DNA from: Adineta vaga
Lineage: Eukaryota; Rotifera
Direction of reading: 5' to 3'
DNA length: 64,000 nt
Assembly: GCA_021613535.1 (NCBI GenBank)
Contig: CP075497.1
Span: 12,338,001-12,402,000 of the forward strand
The notes beneath the pieces are model-generated. The model had not been told where the DNA came from. It did not search any database and was given only the letters and a program-made list of their open reading frames with translations. Below are positions 34,835 through 45,897 of the stretch, piece by piece (within the stretch, counting starts at the first letter, position 1; each line of letters opens with the position of its first letter). The position numbers were made by a program, and so were the translations under genes.

Positions 34835-37800
34835 TCACAACGTCATTCCCATCCGTTGTAATGCTAATAGAGCATTAACCGCTTTCTATAAAAATTAAAT
34901 TAAACAAATTTCAAGCTTTTAAAATCAAATCAAAATTATTTTATATATTCAAACCTGCCAACGTCGTCGGATAACAAATCGACGTAATTTTTTCGTCGAT
35001 AATTTCTTTTCAGCTGTTTCATCATCATTTGGTATAGAGACTAATTTAGGTCGACGAGTCAACCATGGATGAGAAAGACATTGCCGTGATGGAAGACGTT
35101 TACTAAAACGAATTTTTTCAAAATGAAATTTCGAAATGAATTCATATCAATCATTACTCTTTATCTTTAACAAGTAATTTTGATATAAAATCTTTTGCTT
35201 CATCAGATATATCCGTAAATGCTTCATCATCAAAATCATAATTAGCTCGATTGATATTTGCATAAGTATCATTGTCATTTTCACCCATAAATGGACTTAA
35301 ACCAGATAATCTAATGAAAATTAAACTTACAAATCTTTATTTTCATTCAATAAATTAACTTACAAAACATAACAAATGACTCCTACTGACCTAAGTACAA
35401 GAAATCGATGTCAAAAAGAGAAATGTTATTTCAAATAAATTCTTACCACATATCTGTTCCGAAGCCGACTCTATCAAAATTAATAACTTCTGGTGCGACG
35501 AATTCTGGTGTACCAAATAGAACTTTTAATTGTTTTGTTGGATCAAATCTTCTTGCTAAACCAAAATCAATAATTTTTATTCGATGACCATCTCGATTAA
35601 CACATAAAATATTCTCAGGCTAAACGAAAAAAATACAAACATATCTTGTTATCTTGTCGTTAATTTTCATCAATCAAACCTTCATATCAAGATGAATAAT
35701 ATTACATGAATGCATAAAACTAACACCTTCACAAATTTGCATCATATATAATTCACAAAGACGTTCAGTTAAAATAAAATCATCATCAATAACACGTTCA
35801 AATAATTCTCCGCCACTGATTCTAAAAGTAAAGAAGAAGAAGAATAAAATAGTTTCTCTATGAAAATTTCAAATTATTTTACAATTCCATAATTAAACAG
35901 AAGTTTCCTTTGGTTTCAAACGCATCATAAAGTTGTAATAGACGAGGATGTTGAAGTGATTTCATGATATCAATTTCATTTAATGCTTCAATTCGATCTT
36001 GTTCTTTATTTATTTGAATAAATTTTGCAGCTAATAAATGTTGAGTTGATTTTTCACGACATTTTTTCACTTCACCAAATTTTCCTCTAAAATTTTCCCA
36101 ACACATTCTCCTTGCCAAAAGATTAAAAAAGTTCCTTCTTACCTTCCGAGAATTTCCATCAGTTCATATTCATCTGTAGCTAATTTATTCTTTTTAACAG
36201 TCACAGCACGTGGAGAAAATGGTGGATCAATATCTATAATAACGAGATAAACTTGTTTTTACGATAAGATTTAGTTGAATATTTACCATCTTCTAAGACA
36301 ACATCATGAATTGTATGATGACCATGTTGTTGCATTACATCAGACCTTAACAAAAAAGAAAAAAGAAGTTTTTTCAACGAATATTGTAATCGATAAAAAT
36401 AGAAATAAAACAAATAAGAGACACAATGTGTATAATGATAACATCATATGGTATGAAAGAGAAAAGAATGTATCGTCTGACATATATTTGAGATTCTTAT
36501 ATAACGAAATAATTTGAAACAATTCACATATAATTATTAAACGATTTCTTTTATGATTTTATTCATAAGAGAAAACGAAAATTGAATCTTATGATGATAT
36601 AAATATATATGTTTAGTAGAATGAAGCGTTTGATTAGTAAATATCTTCTATGTATATATTTGTTACCCGTAAAGACGTATAAATGAATCTCTTTTGTATC
36701 TTAATGGAAGATTTGTATTTATAAGCAAAGAATTTTGTAGAATAGTTGTATCTGAACGAATTGTATCTGTACTTGAAAATTGACAATAATCATCAATACT
36801 TGAATCAATTTCAGTTGAACAAAAACATGTTGCTAATGTTGATGATTGAGAGGATGGTTGTTGTTGTTGTTGTTCAAGATCTTCATTGATTGAAAATAAT
36901 GGAACAATAGTTGATAAGGGTGAAGATGAAGATGAAGAAGAGGAGGAGGAGGAGGATGATGATATTGCACGAGTAAATGTTGGAATTGGTGAAGGAGGTG
37001 AATTTGTTCGTTTAAATGATGATGAATTAAAAATTACTTGACGTTGTTTTTGTGTTGAAGCAATTGTTGGACGAGCGAAACGAGGTGGTGATGATGATGA
37101 TGAACATGTTGATGAACATGTAGAATCAGATGTTCCACTTGTACTTGAACGTGATAATGTAACACATTCATGATTACTATTTTCAATGACAGTAACTAAT
37201 GTATGAATAGCTGAATCTGAATCACTTTCAAGTGTTCCAATATGTTGTTGAGAAACATATTTTAATTGTGTCCAAGATTTTGCTAAAGGAATTTTTGGAC
37301 TAACAGGTGATGATTGAACCCTATTATGATTTGTTATTCTTTCACAAATCATCATCGGTTCAGCTGGATGAGTCGATTTTTTCGAATGAAATGGTATTGG
37401 TGAAGAACAAGAAGAAGAGGAAGAAGAAGAAGAAGTATCAACAATAACAATAGGCGGAGTTCGAGGTGTCGGAACAGTTTTTCGTGTTCCTTCCCATTGT
37501 TTAACAAAAACACTACGAATTGGTGCAGAAACTTTGGTAGAATGATTCATTGATGAAAGTGTTTGAGATTCAAATTGATGAATTATATTTGCAACACGAG
37601 ATGAAGATAAATGAGGTTTAGATAATTGACATCGAATTTTCGAAGGAAATGTTGATGGTTCGACTAGTGAAATTAAAGATTGTGAAGGTCGTAAGAAAAA
37701 TGGTGATGATGTTGTTGTTAATGATGATGATGATATTAATGATGTCGAAAACGATGAAGATGGTGGTGGTGGCGGTGGTGGGAGAAACCGAGGTCGCAGA

Positions 37801-37892
37801 AAAAAAGTTGATGACTGTTTATTATTGTTACTATTCGTCGTCGTCAAATCGTTCACAGATGTCCATCGTTGGATGAACGTTGATGATGACAT
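34835..37892 (-). CDS. Myosin light chain kinase-like Ser/Thr kinase, calmodulin-regulated
   Basis: Ten exons, high to low: 37892-36667, 36345-36287, 36233-36143, 36086-35883, 35821-35680, 35619-35447, 35390-35364, 35310-35158, 35102-34955 and 34885-34835; 757 residues. Residues 1-440 are Ser/Pro-rich and disordered, with no Ig or Fn3 domains. The kinase domain starts at about 448: P-loop GRGKFGEV (458-465), Lys480, helix-C Glu496, catalytic HLDMKPEN with Asp572, DFG 592-594 and GTPEFVAPE. After the domain come KKLRRFVIRRRWQ and KAVNALLALQRMG, closely like the smooth-muscle MLCK calmodulin-binding/autoinhibitory helix. It is thus likely released by calcium-calmodulin. HLD in place of HRD is typical of MLCKs. 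Exon 7 is only 27 nt. An in-frame ATG 42 nt upstream (37934) is an alternative start. Confidence 0.9.
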
Positions 37893-38729
37893 TTTTCTTC
37901 TCTCTTTCTCTTCTCTTTTTCTTTTTATGTTCAAATACAGAACAGCAAAAAATTATTACACCAACGAACACTTCACCATGTTGATCAGTATCATCAACTG
38001 CGACGACAATAATAATAAAGACGAAGAAGAAGTACGTAACATATTACACACGTGCATTTATGTGTGTCAATCTTAACCTCATGTGCACATTTTTTTTTGT
38101 ATGAAAAGTATTCGTCGGTTATTCGAAGGAGAGAGAAATCAACCGTTATACATAACGTATCAAAAAAAGAAAGAAAAAGAACGAAAAAGAAGAAAGAATT
38201 TGATCGAAGAAAAAGAAAATTGATTCGAATTTTCTTCGAAAACAGAACAGAAAGAATTGTTCAAATTGATATAAATGATTATAGAAATCGAGTAAATGTT
38301 TGAAAATTTGGAAAGACAATCGAACCTCGTTACTTTCTTCAATGTGTCTAGCTTATGTCCTTCGTTGGTTTCTTATTTCGTTTGTAACATTGATTTTCTC
38401 TCATGTGAGTCATTACATACAAGTGTGCGCTCGATTGCTCGTCAATAAAGGTCGTATTATTATGCTTAATTCATACGTCAAGGTCAAGGCTTTTCTATAA
38501 AAAATGATGACGGTAAATTGAACAAACTTATTACATTTTTCGATATCGAAAATGCGATCGAGAAATCTTTTCTATTTATCTTTGTTCTTTTCTTCGAAGA
38601 GAAAAGAGCAAAAGAAAAACAGGAAGATATTCCCATAGATCATATTACATGTAAGGAGGAGAAAATGTCTTTTGATGACAGACAACTGGACATATCTTAC
38701 AGAGGAGGTGTGAAAAAAAGATTTCTCTT
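37893..38729. other. Intergenic region between two minus-strand genes
   Basis: About 0.8 kb with poly-purine runs and no convincing exon. A small last exon of the upstream disordered-protein gene could hide here, because that ORF ends at a good splice donor. Confidence 0.4.
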
Positions 38730-39683
38730 TTACCTTGTTGTTGATGATGATGATGATGATGATGATGTTGTCGTTAAATCATGTGGATGTTTCGATTTAT
38801 TTTGTGTAGAATTGGAATTTTCTAATGTTTTCGTTAATTGTCGTTTATATAATGGTTGATCTTTTTGATGTTCGATTTCAGCTTCAGTTTTTGGCGTAGA
38901 ATTTGGAATTATTGTTTGTTTAGGTGATGAAGATATGGGATTTACTTGTTCGCTTTGTTTCGTTAGACTAATTCGTCGAATTGAAGATGGTTCTGGTGAG
39001 ATACTTGTTCGTTTGATTGTTGAAATTTCAATAGGAATTGTTTGTTCGTTGGTCTTCGTGACACTTACTCGTCGAATTGAAGATGGTTCTGGTGAGATAC
39101 TTGTTCGTTTGATTGTCGAAATATCAATAGGAATTATTTGTTCGTTGGTCTTCGTGACACTTACTCGTCGAATTGACGACGGTTCCGGTGAAGTTGTCTT
39201 TTGACTTGTCCGTCGAATTGATGTTGGAGCAGGTGATATACTTCGATCTTTTATATTGGATACAGATGGAGATTTCGAAAGAGATTCTGTCGATGGAGAT
39301 TGTTTCACAGGTTGTAAATTCGTGGAATGATTAACATTCGAATTGAAAGAATTTCGTCGTTCATTAAATGTTGATGTGGACATTAATTCCGTACTTGATT
39401 GACTTTTTGTTGAATTTTCTAATGAAGTTTTTCTTAATTGTAATGTTGCTAAATAATGACTTGTTTTGGAATTTGTTTGACATCCATTTGATTGATTTTG
39501 TAAACGAAAATCACTCACAGTTTTATTCTTTGTTCCCAATGATGTTCCACTAGTATCACTAACTGTTCTTTCATTTGAAGAAGTACCTGATTGTTTTTTT
39601 CCATCTTTTGGTTTCAGTTGAATACCAAATTTATTTGCTACTTTATCTTTATTAAAAGAACCAAGACCTGGTGTAGCATTCAT
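38730..39683 (-). CDS. Disordered Ser/Thr-rich protein with 32-residue tandem repeats
   Basis: At least 317 residues in one open exon. Residues 1-25 (FNKDKVANKFGIQLKPK) look like a short conserved motif. The rest is Ser, Thr, Asn and Lys-rich and probably unstructured. Between about 170 and 250 a 32-residue unit (ISPEPSSIRRVSVTKTNEQ...) occurs about three times, encoded by an exact 96-bp period: the unit start recurs at 38974, 39070 and 39166. RRxS sites in each unit look like basophilic-kinase targets. A Ser run near the C-terminus is coded by a trinucleotide tract. The ORF ends in AAG/GTAAAAG, so the TAA stop may really be inside an intron and the protein may continue. A TTCTTCTAG acceptor just upstream suggests a 5' UTR exon. 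The function is unknown. Confidence 0.7.
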   Translation of the reverse strand: MNATPGLGSFNKDKVANKFGIQLKPKDGKKQSGTSSNERTVSDTSGTSLGTKNKTVSDFRLQNQSNGCQTNSKTSHYLATLQLRKTSLENSTKSQSSTELMSTSTFNERRNSFNSNVNHSTNLQPVKQSPSTESLSKSPSVSNIKDRSISPAPTSIRRTSQKTTSPEPSSIRRVSVTKTNEQIIPIDISTIKRTSISPEPSSIRRVSVTKTNEQTIPIEISTIKRTSISPEPSSIRRISLTKQSEQVNPISSSPKQTIIPNSTPKTEAEIEHQKDQPLYKRQLTKTLENSNSTQNKSKHPHDLTTTSSSSSSSSTTR

Positions 39684-40901
39684 ATTTTTTTCTAGAAGAA
39701 AAAAAATCTTCTATTCTTTCTCAAACTATTCAGGATAAATTCATCAGTTGTTATTGCCGCTGTGTTTGTATGTGTCTTTTACAGAGAATATTCTCTTTCT
39801 CTCTCTCTCTCGTATTCTCTTAGCTAAGAATAGAGACAAAAAACAAGCATTCGTAAGAAAAAAAGGCAAGTTATTGAGAAAAAGTCGAGGAAAATATCTT
39901 CTTCTTTTCTTCCTTCGCTTCTCATGCGTATGTAAAAGAAGCGTAATGATATCGAACTATGTACAAAACAGCAAAATAAGAATAGAATAGAAGAAGACCT
40001 TGGTTCTTCATCTACTACCGGATGACGAAAGATATTATTATTGTGATTGTGATTCGACGACATCGATCATGGTGCTTTTACCAACACGTTCTTCTCGTTA
40101 GATATACTGAGAATTTTTCAATTCATAAAGAAACTTTTCTCTCTTTTTCGCTCTTTAGATGATATAATTCATTCCTTTCCAATGTCTTCTAGTTATGTCT
40201 AATAATTCATTTTTATGATCCTATTCATTTATCTTTTTCAAGAATATGACAACGACATTTCTATTGTCCAGACATAAGAAAACGTTTTTTCTTCCATTAA
40301 CGAAGATACTCAATTATATATTTGATGAACTATTTCTTTAGTTAATCTTTCATGACAAAAAAGAAAATTAGAAAGAATATTTAATTCATTCAATGATTAA
40401 CTTTAGAAAAGTCAATCAACAGTTGTTTATGTCATTTAGATTTGTCAAATATTTCTCAATATCCCAAAACAGACAACATTATTTCTCTATCCAATTCCCA
40501 ATCTTATTAGATTTTTTTATGTAAGGACAATTCAAGATCTATTTAATGCCAAGCATAGATATATTTCCTTGTTATACACGCACATATCCATCTGTATATA
40601 TGTATAGAGAGAAAAAGAAAAACTGCTCAAATCATCAACCACGGTCAATATTCAGCCGGGTGACGAAAACAACGTTTTAAAGAGAAATAATGACGTAGAA
40701 AGAGTAGGAAAGAGGAGAAAAGAAAACACAAACAAACAAAAGAGAAGAAGAAAACAACAAATATAAATAATAGATGAAATACACACATAGATATTAATAT
40801 TATCTTTCTTTCTTTTTTTTCCTCTCTCTCTCTATCACTCTCATTCTCGTCGAAAACAACAAAACGAAGACTAATGCAATGTAAATATCCGATGATGTTT
40901 A
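39684..40901. other. Intergenic region between two minus-strand genes
   Basis: About 1.2 kb of AT-rich DNA with CT/GA tracts (for example about 39795-39815 and 40800-40850). It probably includes the promoter of the disordered-protein gene and the 3' UTR of the RNA-binding-protein gene. No exon was recognised. Confidence 0.45.
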
Positions 40902-43356
40902 TCAAGCTGAATAAGTAGTACCACCCGTAGTTGTAACCGTTGTATTTGTAGATGTTGGAGTTGCATAAGTCAATATTGGAGAATCCATTGATGGAGTTGT
41001 GAAAATAAATGGATAAGAATAATTTCCTTGAGGATGACCAGGATAATATTGTTGAGTTTGACCAGATGTTGCAGTTAAGAATATCGGTTGTTGAGCAAAT
41101 GATGGATTACCTAGAGGATGAGTTGAAAGTAATGGATGAGGATAAATTGGTGTTGGATGATAACCAAATGTTGGATTGGATGGAAATGATATCTAATCAA
41201 AGGAAAAGATTTGAATATTTTGTTCGAATGGAATTATGAGTAAAATAATTTGTTTTAAATCAACATGCAAATCTATTTTAATATTCGCAAACAGAAAAAG
41301 CAATCATTTAGATGAAGAAGCGACAATGAAAGATTTTCTGAGAAAGATTGAATTTGAGAGATATTCTTACTCCTCATATTGAAGTGTCCTTCATTTTTAT
41401 CATTCGGGATAAAAACAAAATGAAATGAATGCCCCGGAGAAAATTACCTCTTCGGGCTGCTGTATAGTTTGTTGTTCTGGTAAAATCAACTGAGACTGAT
41501 TGGAATCGATCATCATTATCGATGGACCGGGAAGGCTAGTAGCAGTAGAGCCGTACAAAGCATTATAAGTCTCTTTGTAAAGATCTTCAAGACATTTCTC
41601 CTAAGATAAAAATCATAAAAAATTCATCGAGCCATGCTGAGCATTTCAATCAAATAAAATATTCATGCAATGCAAAGTTTCTTTTTTTCGAACTTTTCGA
41701 TTTAAAATGAGAGAAAAAAAAGACATACTTCAGTTCGTCGTGATGTTGGCCGAAGAATTGTATAATAAGCACCACGATGGTGAATTATATTGGATGATGG
41801 ATGATTTGGACGTGTTGTATTTGATAAAATACCTGGTGGAGTTGAAGGACTTGGACGAGTTAATAAAGGTGGACTTGAATTATCAGTTGTAGATAAACGA
41901 CCATTAAGATTTCTACGGAAAAAAAGAGAACGTTTAGTTGATATTATTCTATCTCAAATTGAATTATTACTTTTGTTGTAAACTATTGATAGAAGTTGGA
42001 ATGATTGTTGTTGTTGTTCCATTATTTGTAGATAAAGGTGTTGTTGGAATAGTTAAATATGGAATGGCAGTTAAATGTGGTGTAAAATCAAATGTCGGTG
42101 TTGTTGAAGTCATAGTACCATTTGGTAAAACAAACTAAATGACAAAATAAAACAAAACATATTTAAATTACGAAAAGAAATGAAATGTTACAGGTATTGT
42201 TGATGGACTAACAGCACGTGTAAATCTAAAATATTGATTTTTATCAACTGGTTTTGCTAATGTAACTTCAACAATTGATCCATCAATTTCACGATCTAAT
42301 CAAACAAAGAAATGAAATATAAATATCGAAAGAAATTTCATGTTTACTATTCATAAGATTCATTGCATGTAATGCATCATCTCGTTCTTTAAAATGAACA
42401 AATGCATAATCTTTCAATTTTTTAACACGTTCAATTGAATTTGGTTTAAAACGTTCAAATATATCTCGAATTTGTTCTTCTGTTGTATTCATCATTAAAT
42501 TTCTCACATAAAGTACTCGAACCTAAAACAAAATTGGAATAAAAAGAAAAATCTCTTCGAAAACTATTGTTTACTGTCGACATAATATCTTCATCGACTT
42601 CAGTTTCTGGTTCAGCCCAATCCACAGCAATCTGATGGCCCCATAATTGAATTTTTCCTGGTAATAATTTTCTTCTTGCCATTGCAGCGGATCGATGACT
42701 TTCATATTCCACAAAAGCAAAACCACGATTTTTTGTTTTATCATGTGCACTTGGATAAACAATAACATCAACGACACCTTCTGTTATTTTACACATTTCA
42801 TCGAGGATTTCTTCTCGTTTCTTTGTTTTAGGAATACCACCAACGAATAATCGACAATTATCAACTGATTGACAAACACCGATTAAACGATTCGAACGAA
42901 TTTCATAATTATTTAAATCTTTTACTGAACGTTTAGCATCATCACGATTTGTATATGTTATAAATGCATAACCACGATTAAAACCCGAAAAATCCATCAT
43001 TAAACGCATTTCATAGATTTGACCACAACGTTCAAATAATGGAAATAATTCCGATTCAAAGCAATCGCGAGGTAATTTACCAACAAAGACTTCACAACCA
43101 CGACCAGGTGGATGACGTGTTGTTGGCCAATCTAAAAAAAAAGGAAAAAGAAAGCTTTCTATCTATCGAATTGAATTTGAAGAATTGATTTACCTGGTGG
43201 TGGACCCGTTTTTCTTTGTCCATTTTCTTGTCGCATAGGATAACCATTATCTGGATTAATACTTGTGATCACTTCATTTGGATGTGTACCAATGATAGTT
43301 GATGGTGAAGGTAATGATTCGTCATTGGAATGAATTATTGAATCTTGAATATCCAT
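40902..43356 (-). CDS. RNA-binding protein of the RBM46/RBM47/A1CF family
   Basis: Eight exons: 43356-43194, 43131-42575, 42522-42348, 42295-42192, 42134-41971, 41912-41729, 41600-41448 and 41192-40902; 596 residues (human RBM47 and A1CF are about 590). Family members bind AU-rich RNA and, in vertebrates, act in C-to-U editing, splicing and mRNA decay. The leader [11 protein letters not shown] precedes three RRMs: about 65-142 ([25 protein letters not shown]), about 145-225 ([40 protein letters not shown], then [13 protein letters not shown]) and about 241-310 ([18 protein letters not shown]), with VTLAKPVDK after the third. This arrangement is specific to the group. The C-terminal 280 residues are Pro/Thr/Gln-rich and probably disordered. 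I cannot choose between RBM46, RBM47 and A1CF from memory. Confidence 0.92.
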
Positions 43357-44659
43357 TGATTACAAACTAAAAATATTTCACAAGGATAAAAGCCATCTGT
43401 TCTTTTCTTTCAATCGAAGGATTATAAATCAGAGAGAGAGAGAGAAAAAGGTGTTCTCATCGTCTCTATCTCTCTCTTTTTCTCATATTTATTTCGTATG
43501 CCGACATCAACAAGAGATACAGATAAGAACATAACTCTTTTCGATAAAATATCTCTGATGACAAGAAGCAAACAAAGAAAGAGAAACTATAATGACGAAT
43601 ATTCTCAATATGAATTCTCGATGTGTTATTTTTTTTTGTTCTATTCGATTAATCTCGATAAGATAAATCGACGATGAAATGAAAGATTTAATTGAAATGA
43701 ATATGAGACGCATGCGTTTGATGCCATAAACACCTGTTTCTTTCTCATCAAATCTAATAAATATTTCTTACTTGATATGAATGAAAAAAATTAATTTTGA
43801 AATTACAATAAAAAACGATAAATTAACAAATAATTTTCATTTCACATCCGCCGTTAGTCTACTAACGGTCGGTATGTGTGTGTATTTGTGGTGTTGGTCT
43901 AATCTTCTCTTGACGATGAATGTGTGTGCGCAAATAAGAGAACTTTTATCTTTCTTTTTTTTCTTCTCTCTTCTCTCCCAAGCACGTGTAGTCAATCTCT
44001 GATTTTCTCTATTTAACACCAAGTCAACATGAACAAAGTCACTTCTGTCTGTTGACTTTTTTCTTAAACTTATCTACGAGTTCGATTTTGACTTGTCTCA
44101 CGTGTTTTCTTAATGATAAATGAGGAAATGATTTAATTGAATTTCTTCGAATTAACTTTTCCCAAAAGATTTCTTTGAATAAATGAAATTAGTGATTTTA
44201 CTTCGTTGAATGTTTCTATTCAAATAAAAGAATATTGATTTCCTTTTGACCTTCGAAAATGAGATTAAATACACGTAGTTTGTTTATTTTCACACTTACT
44301 AGTTCGATCGATGAATACAATAACACGTTGTCGAGAGAAATCAACAAGAATACATAGACAAATGTTGGACTAGTCATTCTTACTTTTGCTTTCTTTACAA
44401 ATTCGAATATCCACAACACATGTGAATATTCTTCTCTCTCTCTCCCCCTTTTCTCTTTACCATTTTATATAAAGATTAATCTTCTAATCACTTTTTACCT
44501 TCAATGAAGAATAGATGATATTTAAAGGGAGTTTTAATCAATGTTATTTGTTAGTTTTATTGAATGAAATGATTTAGAAGAAAAAAAATGATAAAAAGAT
44601 AAGAAAACCAAAAAGAAAAAATTCGTTGTTTGTTTTCCTTTTGAACAATTGATTAAGAT
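43357..44659. other. Intergenic region, no gene seen
   Basis: About 1.3 kb with GA/CT tracts (43431-43445; 43960-43980), probably the promoter of the RNA-binding-protein gene. Minus-strand ORFs at 43507-43713 and 44216-44419 have no recognisable content. Confidence 0.45.
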
Positions 44660-45080
44660 TTTTGATCATAATTCATGATGTTATAAGCCATAGCGACATG
44701 AGAATGACAATTATTACAAAATAAAAGATTTTTATCCATCATTTTTTATATTCATTTAATGCTTGCTCAACAGTCTTACTTCAAATTATTTGTACATTTA
44801 TTGAATTTGATGGAAATGAAATTCGATTTAAATTTTAATTGTAATTATCATCTTAGACGATCAAATACTGTTTTATCTTCCTAAAAGAATATATTTTTTT
44901 CTTTACCGAAACATAATAAGGTTCAGCAAAATCCCAAATAATACCATCAGTACGTGCAATACTCATATAACCAATAAAAGGAAAAAAACATGTTAAAAGT
45001 GGAATTAGTGTTCAAACAATACGATGAGTACAAAGAATACGATCACAATAAATTGAACTCTTCATTTCAATATTATCTTC
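44660..45080 (-). pseudogene. TMEM222: TMEM222-like pseudogene
   Basis: Read on the minus strand: ...CTHRIV, then TGA at 45012-45014 where the family has tryptophan, then TLIPLLTCFFPFIGYMSIAR and TDGIIWDFAEPYYVS. Further on, after damage, comes EQALNEYKK, a one-base frame break (near 44741-44748), then MMDKNLLFCNNCHSHVAMAYNIMNY. These pieces match TMEM222 in order (the FIGHMGI block, FAGPY-V block and CDNCHSHVA block). The protein's central part between them is scrambled by stops, and the C-terminal membrane helix region is not found. It is therefore a broken copy of a small conserved ER/endomembrane protein. An intact parent should exist elsewhere in the genome. Confidence 0.72.
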
Positions 45081-45360
45081 ACTCGTGTGGTTCGTTTTGC
45101 ATCAATTAAGCTGAACAGTCCAGTCCATTCAGAAAATAATCAACCATATTAACATTCACAGATGTCGCTTTATTCACAAATTGTTCCATCATTTCGAACT
45201 TTTTTTTCGTTTTATTTGCAATCGCTGAGGAATAAATACCAGTGTACTGAATTGATCTGATTGACCAAAGTCGATACATTCTTGTAAGATAAATAAAATT
45301 TGTTTCTTTAATAGTTGTTATATTTTCTTTACTTTTGCTTGTATGATACTTTCTTATCAT

Positions 45361-45897
45361 GTCAAACGGTTTTAAACTATATATTTAAAAGAGCACAAAA
45401 ATAGAAACAACAAAGAGATGACTACGTAAACTGCTAGATCATTTACTTGATATGTTAACATGTAGTTTGCAGTACGAAAAAGACAAAAATTAATACAAAT
45501 CTTATGAATACGCACATGTTTATACATATTCTCACGGTACTAATCACTGATCTTTGCGAATAAAACATCTTGACAAACAGAAGATTCGTCGAAAATGATC
45601 GATTACTTTCACTATTGGATTCTTTTTCGTAGAATTTGTCGATTTCTTTTGTGTCTCATGACAACTTCGTCATGATTTGTTTTTCATAATGTTTCTACTC
45701 TTATCATAAATATTATTGTTTGCTTTACTGACGCTTGTAATGTACGTCGTTTGCGTTACCAATGACATCAATTCGGAAGAACAAAAAGTTGGATTCAAAG
45801 AAAGAAATTTTTAAGTAAGCGAAATTCTATAATCAGACTGATTGGAAAGTAGATTTTTGTATTAGAAGAAGAAAAATACAAATTATAAAAACATAAT
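45361..45897. other. Intergenic region, no gene seen
   Basis: About 0.5 kb upstream of the ADP-ribosylglycohydrolase gene. The minus-strand ORF just before it (45106-45360, 84 residues) has no recognisable domain and is not called. Confidence 0.4.

Noticed and set aside
37649-37876. Plus-strand ORF rich in Met, Val and Leu
   Set aside because: It is the antisense of the Ser/Pro-rich first exon of the MLCK-like kinase.
38974-39261. Regular 96-bp repeats considered as a CRISPR-like array
   Set aside because: The whole unit is repeated without unique spacers, and it is in frame inside a protein-coding exon.
45106-45360. Minus-strand 84-residue ORF just upstream of the TMEM222 pseudogene
   Set aside because: It does not match the N-terminus of TMEM222 or any family that I recognise, and no splice link to the pseudogene was found.
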